Shown here piece by piece: positions 9,359-19,500 of a stretch of 64,000 nucleotides of DNA (its first letter is position 1; each line of letters starts with the position of its first letter). The notes beneath the pieces were generated by a model that was not told where the DNA came from, ran no database searches, and saw only the letters and a program-made list of their open reading frames with translations. The translations under genes and the position numbers were made by a program. Source of the stretch: Isotricha intestinalis (taxonomy: Eukaryota > Ciliophora > Litostomatea > Vestibuliferida > Isotrichidae); contig JAJJLU010003467.1 in NCBI GenBank assembly GCA_023807065.1, positions 1 to 64,000 on the forward strand. The letters are read 5' to 3'.

Positions 9359-10717
9359 ATGGAAAAAATAATAGATAATTTAAGTGAAGAAGATTTAAAA
9401 TCTCTAATCAAATCTCACCTCATTTCAGAAGATCCAAAATTATCCTTGATTTCAAAATCAATATCATCCTTTTCTCCATCTGACATAAAGGAAAAAGCAA
9501 AATTAAACACAATTATCCAATCATCTCAAAAAGAGATATCAACCCTTCATTCCATGCTCGATGAATTGGAAAAGCCGGAGATAAAGGCATTAGCCCCTAA
9601 GCATCCAATACGTGTATATATAGATGGAGTATTCGATATAATCCACTCTGGTCACTTTAACGCAATACGTCAAGCAAAGAAATTAGGTGACATACTTGTT
9701 GTAGGTGTTAATAGCGATTCTGATGTAATGAAGGTTAAGGGACCTACTCTTATGAACCAGAATGAACGTGCTGCATTAGCTGCAGCTTGTAAGTGGACTG
9801 ATGAAGTCGCTGTTGGGACATTGTATACACCTACTATTCAAATGCTAGATGATTTAAAGTGTGATTATTGTTCTCATGGGGATGATATTCCTTATAATGA
9901 AAAAGGAGAAAGTTGCTATGATGAAATAATGAAAGCAGGAAGAATGAAATTATTTAAAAGAACTGAAGGGGTTAGTACTACTACAATAATAGGAAGATTA
10001 CTTCTTTGTGCGAAAGAAAATACATTGAAAAAGAAAGAAAAAGTTGAAATGACTACAAGTTCAGAATTAATAAAGCAATTTGCAGAATTAGATGAATTTG
10101 AAAAAAATAAAAAACCAGTAATGTCATCTTTCTTAGCAACATCTTGGAGAATAACAGAATTTTCAAATAATAAAATACCAAAAAGTGGAGATAAAATAAT
10201 ATATATAGATGGAGCATTTGATATATTACATATAGGACATGTTGAAACATTGAAAAAAGCAAAAGAAATGGGAGATTTTTTATATGTAGGAGTACATGAT
10301 GATTTCACTGTTAATAAATATAGAGGAAAAAATTATCCAATATTAAATCTAAATGAAAGAGTTTTTAATTTATTAGCTTTAAAATATGTTGATGAAGTTA
10401 TTATTGGTTCTCCATGGAAAGTTACTGAAGATTTAATTAAATCACTTAAAATTAATTTAGTTGTTCAAGGTACTACTCCTAAATTAGATCCTCAACAAAA
10501 TTATAATGATATTAAACCTGAAGATGATCCTTATGAAATTCCTAAAAAATTAGGTATTTATCAAACTATTCAATCTAATTATGATTTAAGTAATGATGTT
10601 CTTATTGAAAGATTAATGAAAAATAGAGAGTTGTATATTCAGAAATATTTAAACAAAGCTAAGAAAGATAATGATTTCTTTGCACAAGATGTCAAAGAAG
10701 AAATCAAAGAAATTTAA
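9359..10717 (+). CDS. PCYT2: Ethanolamine-phosphate cytidylyltransferase (two-domain)
   Basis: Catalyses CTP plus phosphoethanolamine to CDP-ethanolamine, the regulated step of the Kennedy pathway to phosphatidylethanolamine. The 452 residues contain two cytidylyltransferase folds, as in eukaryotic ECT. Domain 1 has VYIDGVFDIIHSGH (HSGH at 96-99) and RTEGVSTT (201-208). Domain 2 has IYIDGAFDILHIGH (HIGH at 291-294) followed by ALKYVDEVIIGSPW. Domain 2 lacks the RTEGxSTT motif, also usual in this family. An 80-residue helical N-terminal extension precedes domain 1. Bases 9530-9870 are clearly richer in G and C than the flanks. Confidence 0.95.
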   Translation: MEKIIDNLSEEDLKSLIKSHLISEDPKLSLISKSISSFSPSDIKEKAKLNTIIQSSQKEISTLHSMLDELEKPEIKALAPKHPIRVYIDGVFDIIHSGHFNAIRQAKKLGDILVVGVNSDSDVMKVKGPTLMNQNERAALAAACKWTDEVAVGTLYTPTIQMLDDLKCDYCSHGDDIPYNEKGESCYDEIMKAGRMKLFKRTEGVSTTTIIGRLLLCAKENTLKKKEKVEMTTSSELIKQFAELDEFEKNKKPVMSSFLATSWRITEFSNNKIPKSGDKIIYIDGAFDILHIGHVETLKKAKEMGDFLYVGVHDDFTVNKYRGKNYPILNLNERVFNLLALKYVDEVIIGSPWKVTEDLIKSLKINLVVQGTTPKLDPQQNYNDIKPEDDPYEIPKKLGIYQTIQSNYDLSNDVLIERLMKNRELYIQKYLNKAKKDNDFFAQDVKEEIKEI

Positions 10718-11352
10718 ATTTTTTTGGTTTTTTTTGTTTTTAAAAAGAATTTTTTATTATTTTGAAAATTTTTTTTGATTTAAATTAATATTATATAAAT
10801 TATTTAATAAAACAAAAAAATAAATAATTGGATTATATATAAAATCAAAAAAGTAATAAGAAATAATAATACAAAAATAAATCCAAAATAATTTAAGAAA
10901 TAATATATGAGGAGTACTCAAGTATCCAACAATAAAAGAAGAAGCAATAATAAATTTAATCAAAAATCAATCTCAAAGAATATCATCAATACTTTAGAAA
11001 AAAATATTAAATGATTGTTTAATTCTTCAAAACAAAAAGAAATATTAATTTTAATTTTTCAAAAAAAATATGTATTATAATCCTTCAAAATTAATTTTTA
11101 ATAAATTCCTATTTAAACACTATTCTTTCATTTTCATTTTTAAGAAATCAAAATTTTTTTAATGATTGTTTATGATAATCAATAATATTTATTTATTTCT
11201 TTTATTGTTTTATTCTTTTTTTTATTTAATAAGATTTAATAAAATTTTTCTATTTCAATATTTAAATTTAAATTAGAAAAAAATAATATAAAATATATCT
11301 AATTAAATTAAAAAAAAAACTTAAATAAAAAAAATACAAAATTTAACAGAAA
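10718..11352. other. Intergenic 635 nt with one small hydrophobic minus-strand ORF
   Basis: The one feature of interest is a minus-strand ATG frame, 10963 to 10757, of 68 codons. It encodes a strongly hydrophobic two-helix peptide (IIASSFIVGYLSTP, then FWIYFCIIISYYFFDFIY) and ends Lys-rich. It could be a tiny membrane protein or the last exon of one, but A/T-rich DNA easily gives Ile/Phe/Tyr-rich frames. The remainder holds only homopolymer tracts, including T-rich runs just after the PCYT2 stop. Confidence 0.35.
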
Positions 11353-12399
11353 ATGAAAAAAATAAAATTTGAAGAAAACAAAAAAAGAGAAAAAATAATA
11401 AATTCTGCAAAAGACTTTTTAAAAGAAATATTACCAGAAGATATAAATCATGATATAAATCATTCATTAAGAACATTTCAATTATCATTAGATATATGTG
11501 AATCAGAATCAAAAGCAGATGTATTTATAGTTTCTTTAATATCTCTATTACATGATGTAGATAATAAAACAATATTTCCAGATAATGAATTATTACAAAA
11601 TGTAAATTTATTTTTCGATGATAATGAAATAGATAATTCAATAAAAGAAAAAATTAATGAAAATATAATAGAAATAAATGAAAAAAAAATACCTTCTTCA
11701 ATAGAAGGGAAAATTGTTCAAGACGCATGTAACTTAGATAAAATAGGAGCAATTGGAATTGCTAAAAATTTTATTTTTGGAGGATTAAATAATAATAAAA
11801 TTTATGATTCAGAAGAAAAATTTGAAGAAAATAATAATAGTAATAATGAAGATAATAATAATGAAAGTAATAATAAAGATAATAATAATAATGTTAATTA
11901 TGATAATATTAGTTCTATTGGTTATTTTTATAAGAAATTATTCTTGTTAAGACATAAAATTAATACTAATAAAGGAAAAGAAATTGCTGAAGAAAGATAT
12001 AAATTTATGCTTAACTTCTTAAAAGAATTTTATAAAGATATTCTTAATGAAGATAAAATTAAAGAAATTGAACTAATGGAAAAAAATATTGATAAAGAAA
12101 AAATAGAAGAATATTCTAAAAAAATTAATGAAGAATTATTAAAAATGATATATAATGAAAGAGAAAAAGAAGAAAGAAGAGAAAAAATAAAAGAATCTTT
12201 AGAAAATCAAATTGAGAAAAAAAATATTGAAGATGTATTTAAAATTGAAAGAGGTCAAGCTGTAGAAAGAATAAAATTAAAAAAAGAACAATGTGACCAT
12301 AAAATAAATCAATATATTAAAGACTTAAATAAACAAAGAGAAGAAAGAGAAAAAAAAGTAGAAAAAGAAAATTTATTATTAACACAAGGTAAATATTAA
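11353..12399 (+). CDS. HD-domain phosphohydrolase-like protein
   Basis: The 348-residue protein has an HD superfamily metal-binding domain. His37 (INHSLRTFQLSLDI), the His67-Asp68 pair in SLLHDVDNK, and a late Asp in DACNLDKIGAIGI (about residue 128) are spaced as in bacterial YedJ/YpgQ-type phosphohydrolases. These enzymes hydrolyse nucleotides or small phosphates; the actual substrate is unknown. An Asn/Glu insertion (residues about 157-180) sits inside the domain. A basic coiled-coil tail (about 235-345) follows that bacterial homologues lack. Family call firm, function inferred. Confidence 0.75.
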   Translation: MKKIKFEENKKREKIINSAKDFLKEILPEDINHDINHSLRTFQLSLDICESESKADVFIVSLISLLHDVDNKTIFPDNELLQNVNLFFDDNEIDNSIKEKINENIIEINEKKIPSSIEGKIVQDACNLDKIGAIGIAKNFIFGGLNNNKIYDSEEKFEENNNSNNEDNNNESNNKDNNNNVNYDNISSIGYFYKKLFLLRHKINTNKGKEIAEERYKFMLNFLKEFYKDILNEDKIKEIELMEKNIDKEKIEEYSKKINEELLKMIYNEREKEERREKIKESLENQIEKKNIEDVFKIERGQAVERIKLKKEQCDHKINQYIKDLNKQREEREKKVEKENLLLTQGKY

Positions 12400-12500
12400 T
12401 TATAAAAAACCAATAAAAAAAATAAAAATATTATAATTTAATAACTGAAAAAAAAATAAATAAATATAATCATAAATTTATAAAAAACCTTCAAAAAAAA

Positions 12501-13637
12501 ATGGGAAAAAAATCTTATTTAAAAAATGATAAATCTTATTCAAAAAAAACATCATCAGATTCAATCCAAACAAATTTAGGTAAAATAAAAAAAAAAATTA
12601 TATTAAAAAATTAGTAAAAAATTATGCATTTAAATTAAAACTATTTGCAGTATACCATAAAAGAGATAAAGGAGATTTAAAAGAAGAAAAAGAAAGTATA
12701 AAAAGAACATTATACAAATGTCCATATTGTTCAAAAAGTTACTCAAACGTAACAAGATATGAAGTTCACTTAAGAACACATGTAAACAAAAATTTAAAAA
12801 AAAATAAAAAATAAATATATAATTTTATAGACTGGTGAAAGACCATTTAATTGTTCATATTGTTCCAAAAAATTTAATGAGAAAGGAAATTTAAAAGCTC
12901 ATTTAAGGATTCATACAGGAGAAAGACCATATAAATGTAATTATATTAATTGTAATATGGCTTTTAAAACTAAAGGTCAATTAAATGATCATCAAAATAG
13001 ACATTCTAATTATAGACCTTTTAAATGTAATTATTGTCAAGCTTCTTTTAATAGGAAAACTAGATTAAAAGTTCATGTTATGATTCATACTGGAGAAAAA
13101 CCTTTTATGTGTGATTATCCTAATTGTAATAAAAAATTTAGAGAAAGAGGAAATTTAAATTGTCATTATAAAAAACATTTTAAATATGCTGAAAATAAAA
13201 GCCTACTTACTACTACTGTTTCTTTTGATAATGCTTTCATAGGAAATAATAATTATAATAATAATAATAATAATAAGGAAATTCATTTTTGTGATGATTC
13301 TTTCTTTTTAAATGATAAGAATAATAATTGTATTGGTAATAATGATGATGTTAATCTTTGTATTCTTAATAATAATAATATTAATGATATTCATGAAAAT
13401 AATTTTAATATTGGGAATAATAATGAATATGAGAATAATTATGTTAAAAGGGATTTTAATGAAAATAATTATAATGCTAATGAGAGTAATTTTTATCAAA
13501 ATCAAGATAATAATTTTAAAGATGTTATTGATAAAATGTTTGGATTTGATAGTTATAATAATGACTTTTTCTCCTTAAATGAGCTTAATCTTCTTTGTGA
13601 AAAAGATGAAAAATATGAAAATAATCTTATCAATTAA
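12501..13637 (+). CDS. C2H2 zinc-finger protein, five fingers, three exons
   Basis: Exons 12501-12579, 12615-12781 and 12831-13637 give about 350 residues. Five tandem C2H2 fingers are seen: CPYCSKSYSNVTRYEVHLRTH, CSYCSKKFNEKGNLKAHLRIH, then an NYINCNMAF finger, CNYCQASFNRKTRLKVHVMIH and a CDYPNCNKKF finger. They are joined by TGERPF/TGEKPF linkers. The second intron falls exactly between LRTH and TGERPF, which fixes the splice sites. The tail is Asn-rich with acidic FFSLNELN. It is probably a sequence-specific DNA-binding transcription factor in the nucleus; TFIIIA-like function is possible but cannot be told from sequence. Confidence 0.85.
12580..12614 (+). other. Spliceosomal intron 1 of zinc-finger gene, 35 nt
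   Basis: GTAAAATAAA at the donor and AAAAATTAG at the acceptor. Removal joins G|TA into a Val codon and leads into the frame KNYAFKLKLFAVYHKRDKG upstream of the first finger. It is an unusually short intron. Confidence 0.6.
12782..12830 (+). other. Spliceosomal intron 2 of zinc-finger gene, 49 nt
   Basis: GTAAACAA at the donor and TTTTATAG at the acceptor. Splicing joins ...LRTH directly to TGERPF, the canonical C2H2 inter-finger linker, so both boundaries are strongly supported. Confidence 0.9.
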
Positions 13638-13857
13638 TAGGCTTTTATTTGATTGAATAAAAAAAAACAAAAATTTATTATATAAAATATATTAAATAAA
13701 TTATCATTGATAAATAGAAAATATAAGAAAAAATTAAAAATTTAAATAAATACTATAAAAAAAAGATTAAGAATAAAACTAAGGAAAAATATTTATTATA
13801 ATATTTTCATTATTATTATTCTTAATTAAAAAAACATTTAATAAATAAATAATATAA

Positions 13858-15426
13858 ATGATATTTTCATCAGATTCTTTTTCAAATAAAAAAGAAAATA
13901 ATTTATCAAAAGAATCAAAAAATTTAGATAAAAGAAATAATCATTTATTTAATTCATCAGATAATATACATAATAAAAATACAACATTTACATCAATAAG
14001 CGGGATAAGTGCAAATAATGAAATAAATGAAAAAAATAAATTTCATAATAATTTAGGAAGAAAAGGAATAAGTACAAAAGCATTATATGATGCTAGACAG
14101 AAAATAATAGAAAAATTAAAAAACAAATCTAAAAATAAAGATAAAGAAATTAGTTATGTTCTCCAAGAAAAAATTACAAGAAATGATTCTGATTTAAATA
14201 AAAATAATATAAGTAATAATAGTAATGTGAGTAATTTTAATCCAAAAAGAAAAAATTCTTCTAACGATAGTTTTAAATCAAATAAAAAAAATGATGAAAA
14301 TGAAAAAAATGATATTAATAATTATAAATCAAATAATTTAAAGAAAGTAAATAAACAAATTAAAGAAAAAGATAATAATAATAATATTTTTACTACTCAA
14401 TTAAATGTTATTTTTCCTAAAGAAAAAATTGAAAATAAACATTTAAAAACTTTAAGAGAAGTCACAGAAGAAAAAACTGAGAATTATATTTCAATTGAAA
14501 AAGATATAAATAAAATATCTGAATTAAAAGAAAAAGAAAAAATAGAAAAGAAATATAAGAAAAATAATGAAATAATAAAAGAATTTAAAAATGAAAAAAA
14601 ATCAAAAAGTTTAAACAATAAAAAAAATAAATTTGTTGTTCCAGAAAATATTCAATTAGAAACAATAGTACCAAAATATAAATATATAAAATCATTAAAT
14701 GAATTAAATAATTTATCAAATGAAGAAAAAATAGAAAAACTTTATGAAAATAATATAAATTTATATGAAGAATTAATAGAATTAAAAATTAAAAATAATA
14801 AATTAATAGAAGAATTAAAAAGAAAAGAAAATAAAAGTGATGATAAATTTAAAGGATATTTAATTGAAGAAAATGATAAATTAACAAAAAAAAATAATGA
14901 AAATGAAAGAGTAATAGATTATTTATTACAAAGATTAAATATAAATTTATCAAAGAAAGAAAGCAAAAATTTATCTTATTCAGATATAATAAATATAATT
15001 TCCTTTTATAAACCAAAAATAAAAAAATCAAAAGTTTATCATAATTCAGAGATAATCTTAGATGATAATTTAAAAATAAATAAAAATGATAAATTTATTA
15101 ATTTATCAAATTCAAATTTTAATTCTAATACAATTTGTTCTTCAAATTATAAAAAATATATTAAATCTGAAAAAGAATTTTCATTTAACGATTTAATTAA
15201 TAATAATCATTTAAAAAAACAAAAAAGAAAAAATCAGTTTATTAGTCCTTCAAAAACTACTATTTTTAATAATAATGTGTTTTTTGATTATTATGGTTCT
15301 AAAGGAGATAATAGAATTAAAACTTGTTATGCTTGTTTATTTGGAAAAAGTAACTTTTCTAAAGGATATAGTCCAATAATATGTTCACCAAAATATATAA
15401 AAAATAACAAAGAAACAATCTTATAA
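13858..15426 (+). CDS. Large basic coiled-coil protein, unknown function
   Basis: The 522-residue, Lys/Asn/Ser-rich, single-exon protein is disordered for most of its length. A short coiled coil spans about residues 285-360 (SNEEKIEKLYENNINLYEELIELK). Near residue 75 is a compact block, LGRKGISTKALYDARQKIIEKL, which looks more conserved than its surroundings. The C-terminus carries KTCYACLFGKSNFSKGYSPI, with two Cys but not a full zinc site. I do not recognise a family. Confidence 0.7.
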   Translation: MIFSSDSFSNKKENNLSKESKNLDKRNNHLFNSSDNIHNKNTTFTSISGISANNEINEKNKFHNNLGRKGISTKALYDARQKIIEKLKNKSKNKDKEISYVLQEKITRNDSDLNKNNISNNSNVSNFNPKRKNSSNDSFKSNKKNDENEKNDINNYKSNNLKKVNKQIKEKDNNNNIFTTQLNVIFPKEKIENKHLKTLREVTEEKTENYISIEKDINKISELKEKEKIEKKYKKNNEIIKEFKNEKKSKSLNNKKNKFVVPENIQLETIVPKYKYIKSLNELNNLSNEEKIEKLYENNINLYEELIELKIKNNKLIEELKRKENKSDDKFKGYLIEENDKLTKKNNENERVIDYLLQRLNINLSKKESKNLSYSDIINIISFYKPKIKKSKVYHNSEIILDDNLKINKNDKFINLSNSNFNSNTICSSNYKKYIKSEKEFSFNDLINNNHLKKQKRKNQFISPSKTTIFNNNVFFDYYGSKGDNRIKTCYACLFGKSNFSKGYSPIICSPKYIKNNKETIL

Positions 15427-16580
15427 TAACTAAAACAATATAAATAAATAAACTTAATAATAAATATAAATAATTCTTTATTATTTTTTTCATAAAAATC
15501 CAATTAAACAAAATTACAATAATATAAAATAACTTAAAATAATAAAATAAAAAATTTCAAAATATATAATAATTTTTTACTTAAAAAATATATTTTTAAA
15601 AATTTGAATTTAAAATAAAATATGTTAAAAAAGTGCAATACCAATAGAAAATAGATTATATAAAGCAAATAAATTATATAAATGAAATATATAAAGGAAA
15701 TATATAATAAGAAAAAAAGAATTAAACTAAAAGTTAAAAAATTTACAAAGAAAATTAAAGTTTATCAAATAAAGTCAACAGACCAAAACAAGAAAATAGC
15801 AAATTTGTTAATTCAAAGAATTAATTCATTAAATATAAATTATTCTATATTTGAATTTAGAATTAAATTAATTAAAATTCTAAAATACATAATTAATGGA
15901 TGTTTTAAATTGTATTAAATGTTTAATGAAGAATATCAAAAAAATGATTGGAATTAAACTGAAAAATATAAATTATTAGATGAACTTAAAATAAATTAAA
16001 AAAGCAAAATAAGGAAAAAGAAAATTAAAAATAGTTCTAATAAATTTAAAAGAAATAAGGATAATTTAAATAATAAAATTAATAATTATGGAAAATAAAA
16101 TTTAAAATTAAAAAAATAAGACACAAAAATTAAAAATAAAAATGTTTAGAAAAAAACCTATAAAAATAAATTAAACATTATGAATAAAAAATTAGTGAAA
16201 ATATTATGTAATGGGCACATAAAGAAATTTGAATTAATATTAAATACTTTTAATCATCAAGGTGGGAGTTAATAATTTATATAATAATAATAATAAATTT
16301 ATTAATTTAAACAGTGATAAAGATAAATATAGTAACCAAATTATTCAAGGAATAAAAGGTATAATTTCTAAAAGTGATTCTAAAACTAATAATGATGAAC
16401 AATTTTTTTTTAATAATTTCTAACCCAAATTAAAATATTTTTTTCGAATAAACATTTATTATCTTTTTATAAATTTTATTTAATTCAATAAATTATCTTA
16501 TAAAAAATCTTAAAAACAATTAAAAAAAAAATTTTTTTAATTTCAAACCAAAAAAAGAAGAAAAAAAAGAAATAAAAAAA
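15427..16580 (+). other. Gene-free 1.15 kb, candidate decayed gene 15622-16424
   Basis: No intact gene is visible. From an ATG at 15622 the plus strand stays in one frame without TGA to about 16314, but is interrupted by more than a dozen TAA/TAG codons. The longest open piece is 15682-15918. A second short open frame, 16270-16424 (ending NNDEQFFFNNF), follows in another frame just after a GGTGGGAGTT. Peptides such as NEEYQKNDWN and CNGHIKKFELILNTFNHQ look protein-like. A rotted gene is my reading, but base composition alone gives many stops, so support is weak. Confidence 0.3.
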
Positions 16581-19500
16581 ATGTCTCGTCCAATAAAAAA
16601 AGATTCATCGAAAAAAGTAAACAAAATAAATTTAGAGAATTCTCCAGATAGTGAAAAATTTGATAAAAACGTGGAAGATTTATCAAAATATATAAAAGAG
16701 AATTCAAATCAAGAGAATGAGTTATTAAAATATTTTTTATTTTTTTCAGACATATCAAAGAAGACAAAATATCAAGGAAAAATATTAGAAACTCCAATAA
16801 TATTAAAAAAGATAAAAGATTTATTATTAATTCCAACATCTAACTCAGATATAACAATGGAATGTGTGAAGATAATATTAAATTTATCAAAAAACAGAAA
16901 CGGACAAGCAAAAATGCTTCAAGAAACAGTATTAACATTTAATGAATTATTTGAAATTCTTTTAGTCAATTTAAATACTAATTTAACTTTTTATATTTTA
17001 TCTGCTTTTTCTTATTTAACTGAATCAAATGATATTTTAGATATTATTCAAGGACCAAAAAAAGAAAATATTCAAAAAAATAATTTATTATTTGAAGAAG
17101 ATGATCAAAGTGATCAAGTTAATCAAATGATTTCTAAAATTGATTTAACTACTATTACTAGAACTTTTGTTGAAAAAATTTTAGATGATTTAAATTCTAA
17201 TAATAAAAAAATGCTTTTAAAAGTTGTTCATAATTTATATACTTATAATAAAAACTTTATTGTTAAAGATGCTATTGAACCTATTATTAGATGCTTAGGA
17301 AATAAAAATAATGATGTTGTTATTTCTGCTTTAAAAATTTTATTATTTTTTACTCATGATAAAACTTTTCATAATGATTTAATCAATGCTAATTTTATTT
17401 TTCGATTAGTTAGAACTTATAAACAAGGAATTGATGAAATGGATGTTGTAATTGTTAAAATTTTAAATGATTTATTTGAAAATAAAAATTTATATGAAAT
17501 TCTTTTTGAAAATAATGTTTTATTAATCTTATCTAATTACTTAACAAATTTCGAAGTTGAAAAAAATGAAAAATATGAAGAAGTAATAAGAAATGTTTTT
17601 GAAATATTTAAATTAATTAATAAAAATACTGATGAAGAAAATGGAGGAAAAAGTTCTTATCATAATATTCAAAATCCATTAATTGAAGATGAAAATTTAC
17701 AAACTTTAATATTTAAAAAAGCTTATTCTTTAGCAGCTTTTTCAAAAAGTGAAAATTCAATTCTAAGTTGTTTATCGTTATTACAAATAATGCTCCTTAA
17801 ATTTTCTTCTACTTTATTAAATACAAATGATAGTGTTAAAAGTATAATTGAATTAGTTCCTCCATTTTTTAAAAATAAAAATTTAGAAATTATAAAATAT
17901 TCTTTAAGTATATTTGAATTAATTCTAAATAAAAAAAGTGCTTATTTTCAAGAAACATATGCACAAAGTTCAAATCAAACTTTTTCAATTAAATCATTAG
18001 TTCATTCAATAATAAATTTAGTAAATGAATTTTCTTCAAATTATGAATTATTATCAATGTCATGTAGAATTTTAGTAAATTTAAGTGATATACCCAAATT
18101 ACAACCTCATTTTTTACAAGAACCCCAAATTACAGTTTTAAAAGTTTTTAATGATAATTTATTAAAACAAAATAAACAACTTGCAAAAGAATCAAAAACT
18201 TTAAAAGAAAGAATTCAATCAACAAATAATACTATTAATGAAAGAAGTGTAAAAAATACTAATGAAGATAATATTAATAATGGAACTTTATCTACTTTAG
18301 CAATGAGACTTAAAATTAATACTAATCATCAAAATACTCAAAAAAGTTTTCAAAATAATAATTCAGTTTCACAGAATAAAAATGAAGAAAGAGATAAACA
18401 TTATTTAATTCAAATTGAAAAAAAAGTAAATGAAAATACATTATTATTAAAAGATTCATTAACTATAATATCAAATTTAAGTAAAAATCCAGATAATTTA
18501 GAAATATTAACTTTAAAAGGATTTTTAGATGTAATAACAGAAAAATTAAATGATAATGACACTGAAACCTTACCATATGTGATTAAATGTATACAAGGAT
18601 TTTGTCAAGGTCAAAGTTCAATAGATATAATATTAAAAGTTCAAATAATTTCAAAAATATTAACAACATATAAATTATATAAAAATACAGATGATAATAA
18701 TTTAAATTATAATTCTCAAAATAATAATATATTATTAAATAATAAACAAGATAAGAATAGACAACCAGTTTGGACAAATGCAACAAATAGATTAGAAGTG
18801 CTTCAAAGTTTAAAAAATATATTAGAAAGTGATATAAAATTACAAAGAACTTTTATTATTGAAAGAGGAATTGAAATATTATTAAATGATGTAAGTGGTG
18901 ATGCTGCAAATGTTAATGAAATTGTTTTAGATCAATTAAATGAAATGATTTTAAGAGTTATTTATGTTGTTTCTTGTAATATTAATAAATTATTTCTTAT
19001 TTATTTTTCCAATGAAGATGATTTAATGAATAATGAAAGTGATTCTGATGATAATGGAGAAGATATTAATGATAATAGTAAAAGTGATGATAGTGATGAT
19101 AATAATAATAATAGTGAAAGTGAAGAAAATAAGAAAAGTAAAAAAAAAAAGTTAAAATTAAAAAATAAAGAATTTTTAAATAATTCCAGTGATTTAGTTT
19201 CTTCTTCTAAATTCGAATTAGAAAATGATAATGAAAATAATAATGAAGAATATAATTCTGATTCTTATGATAAAAGTAAAAAAAAAGAAAATTTATTAAA
19301 AATATTCACTGAACAATTAAGTGAAAAAAAATTTATGAATAAATTAATTGAAGTTGGTGAATTTGATATTAATAGTTTAGCAACTTATAAAGAATTAACA
19401 AAAATTTTAATAAATTTATATTTGAATAGATATTATTTAAAATATTTTACATTACCAAGAGTCTTTGATAAAGTAATAATAATAATAAATAATATAATGA

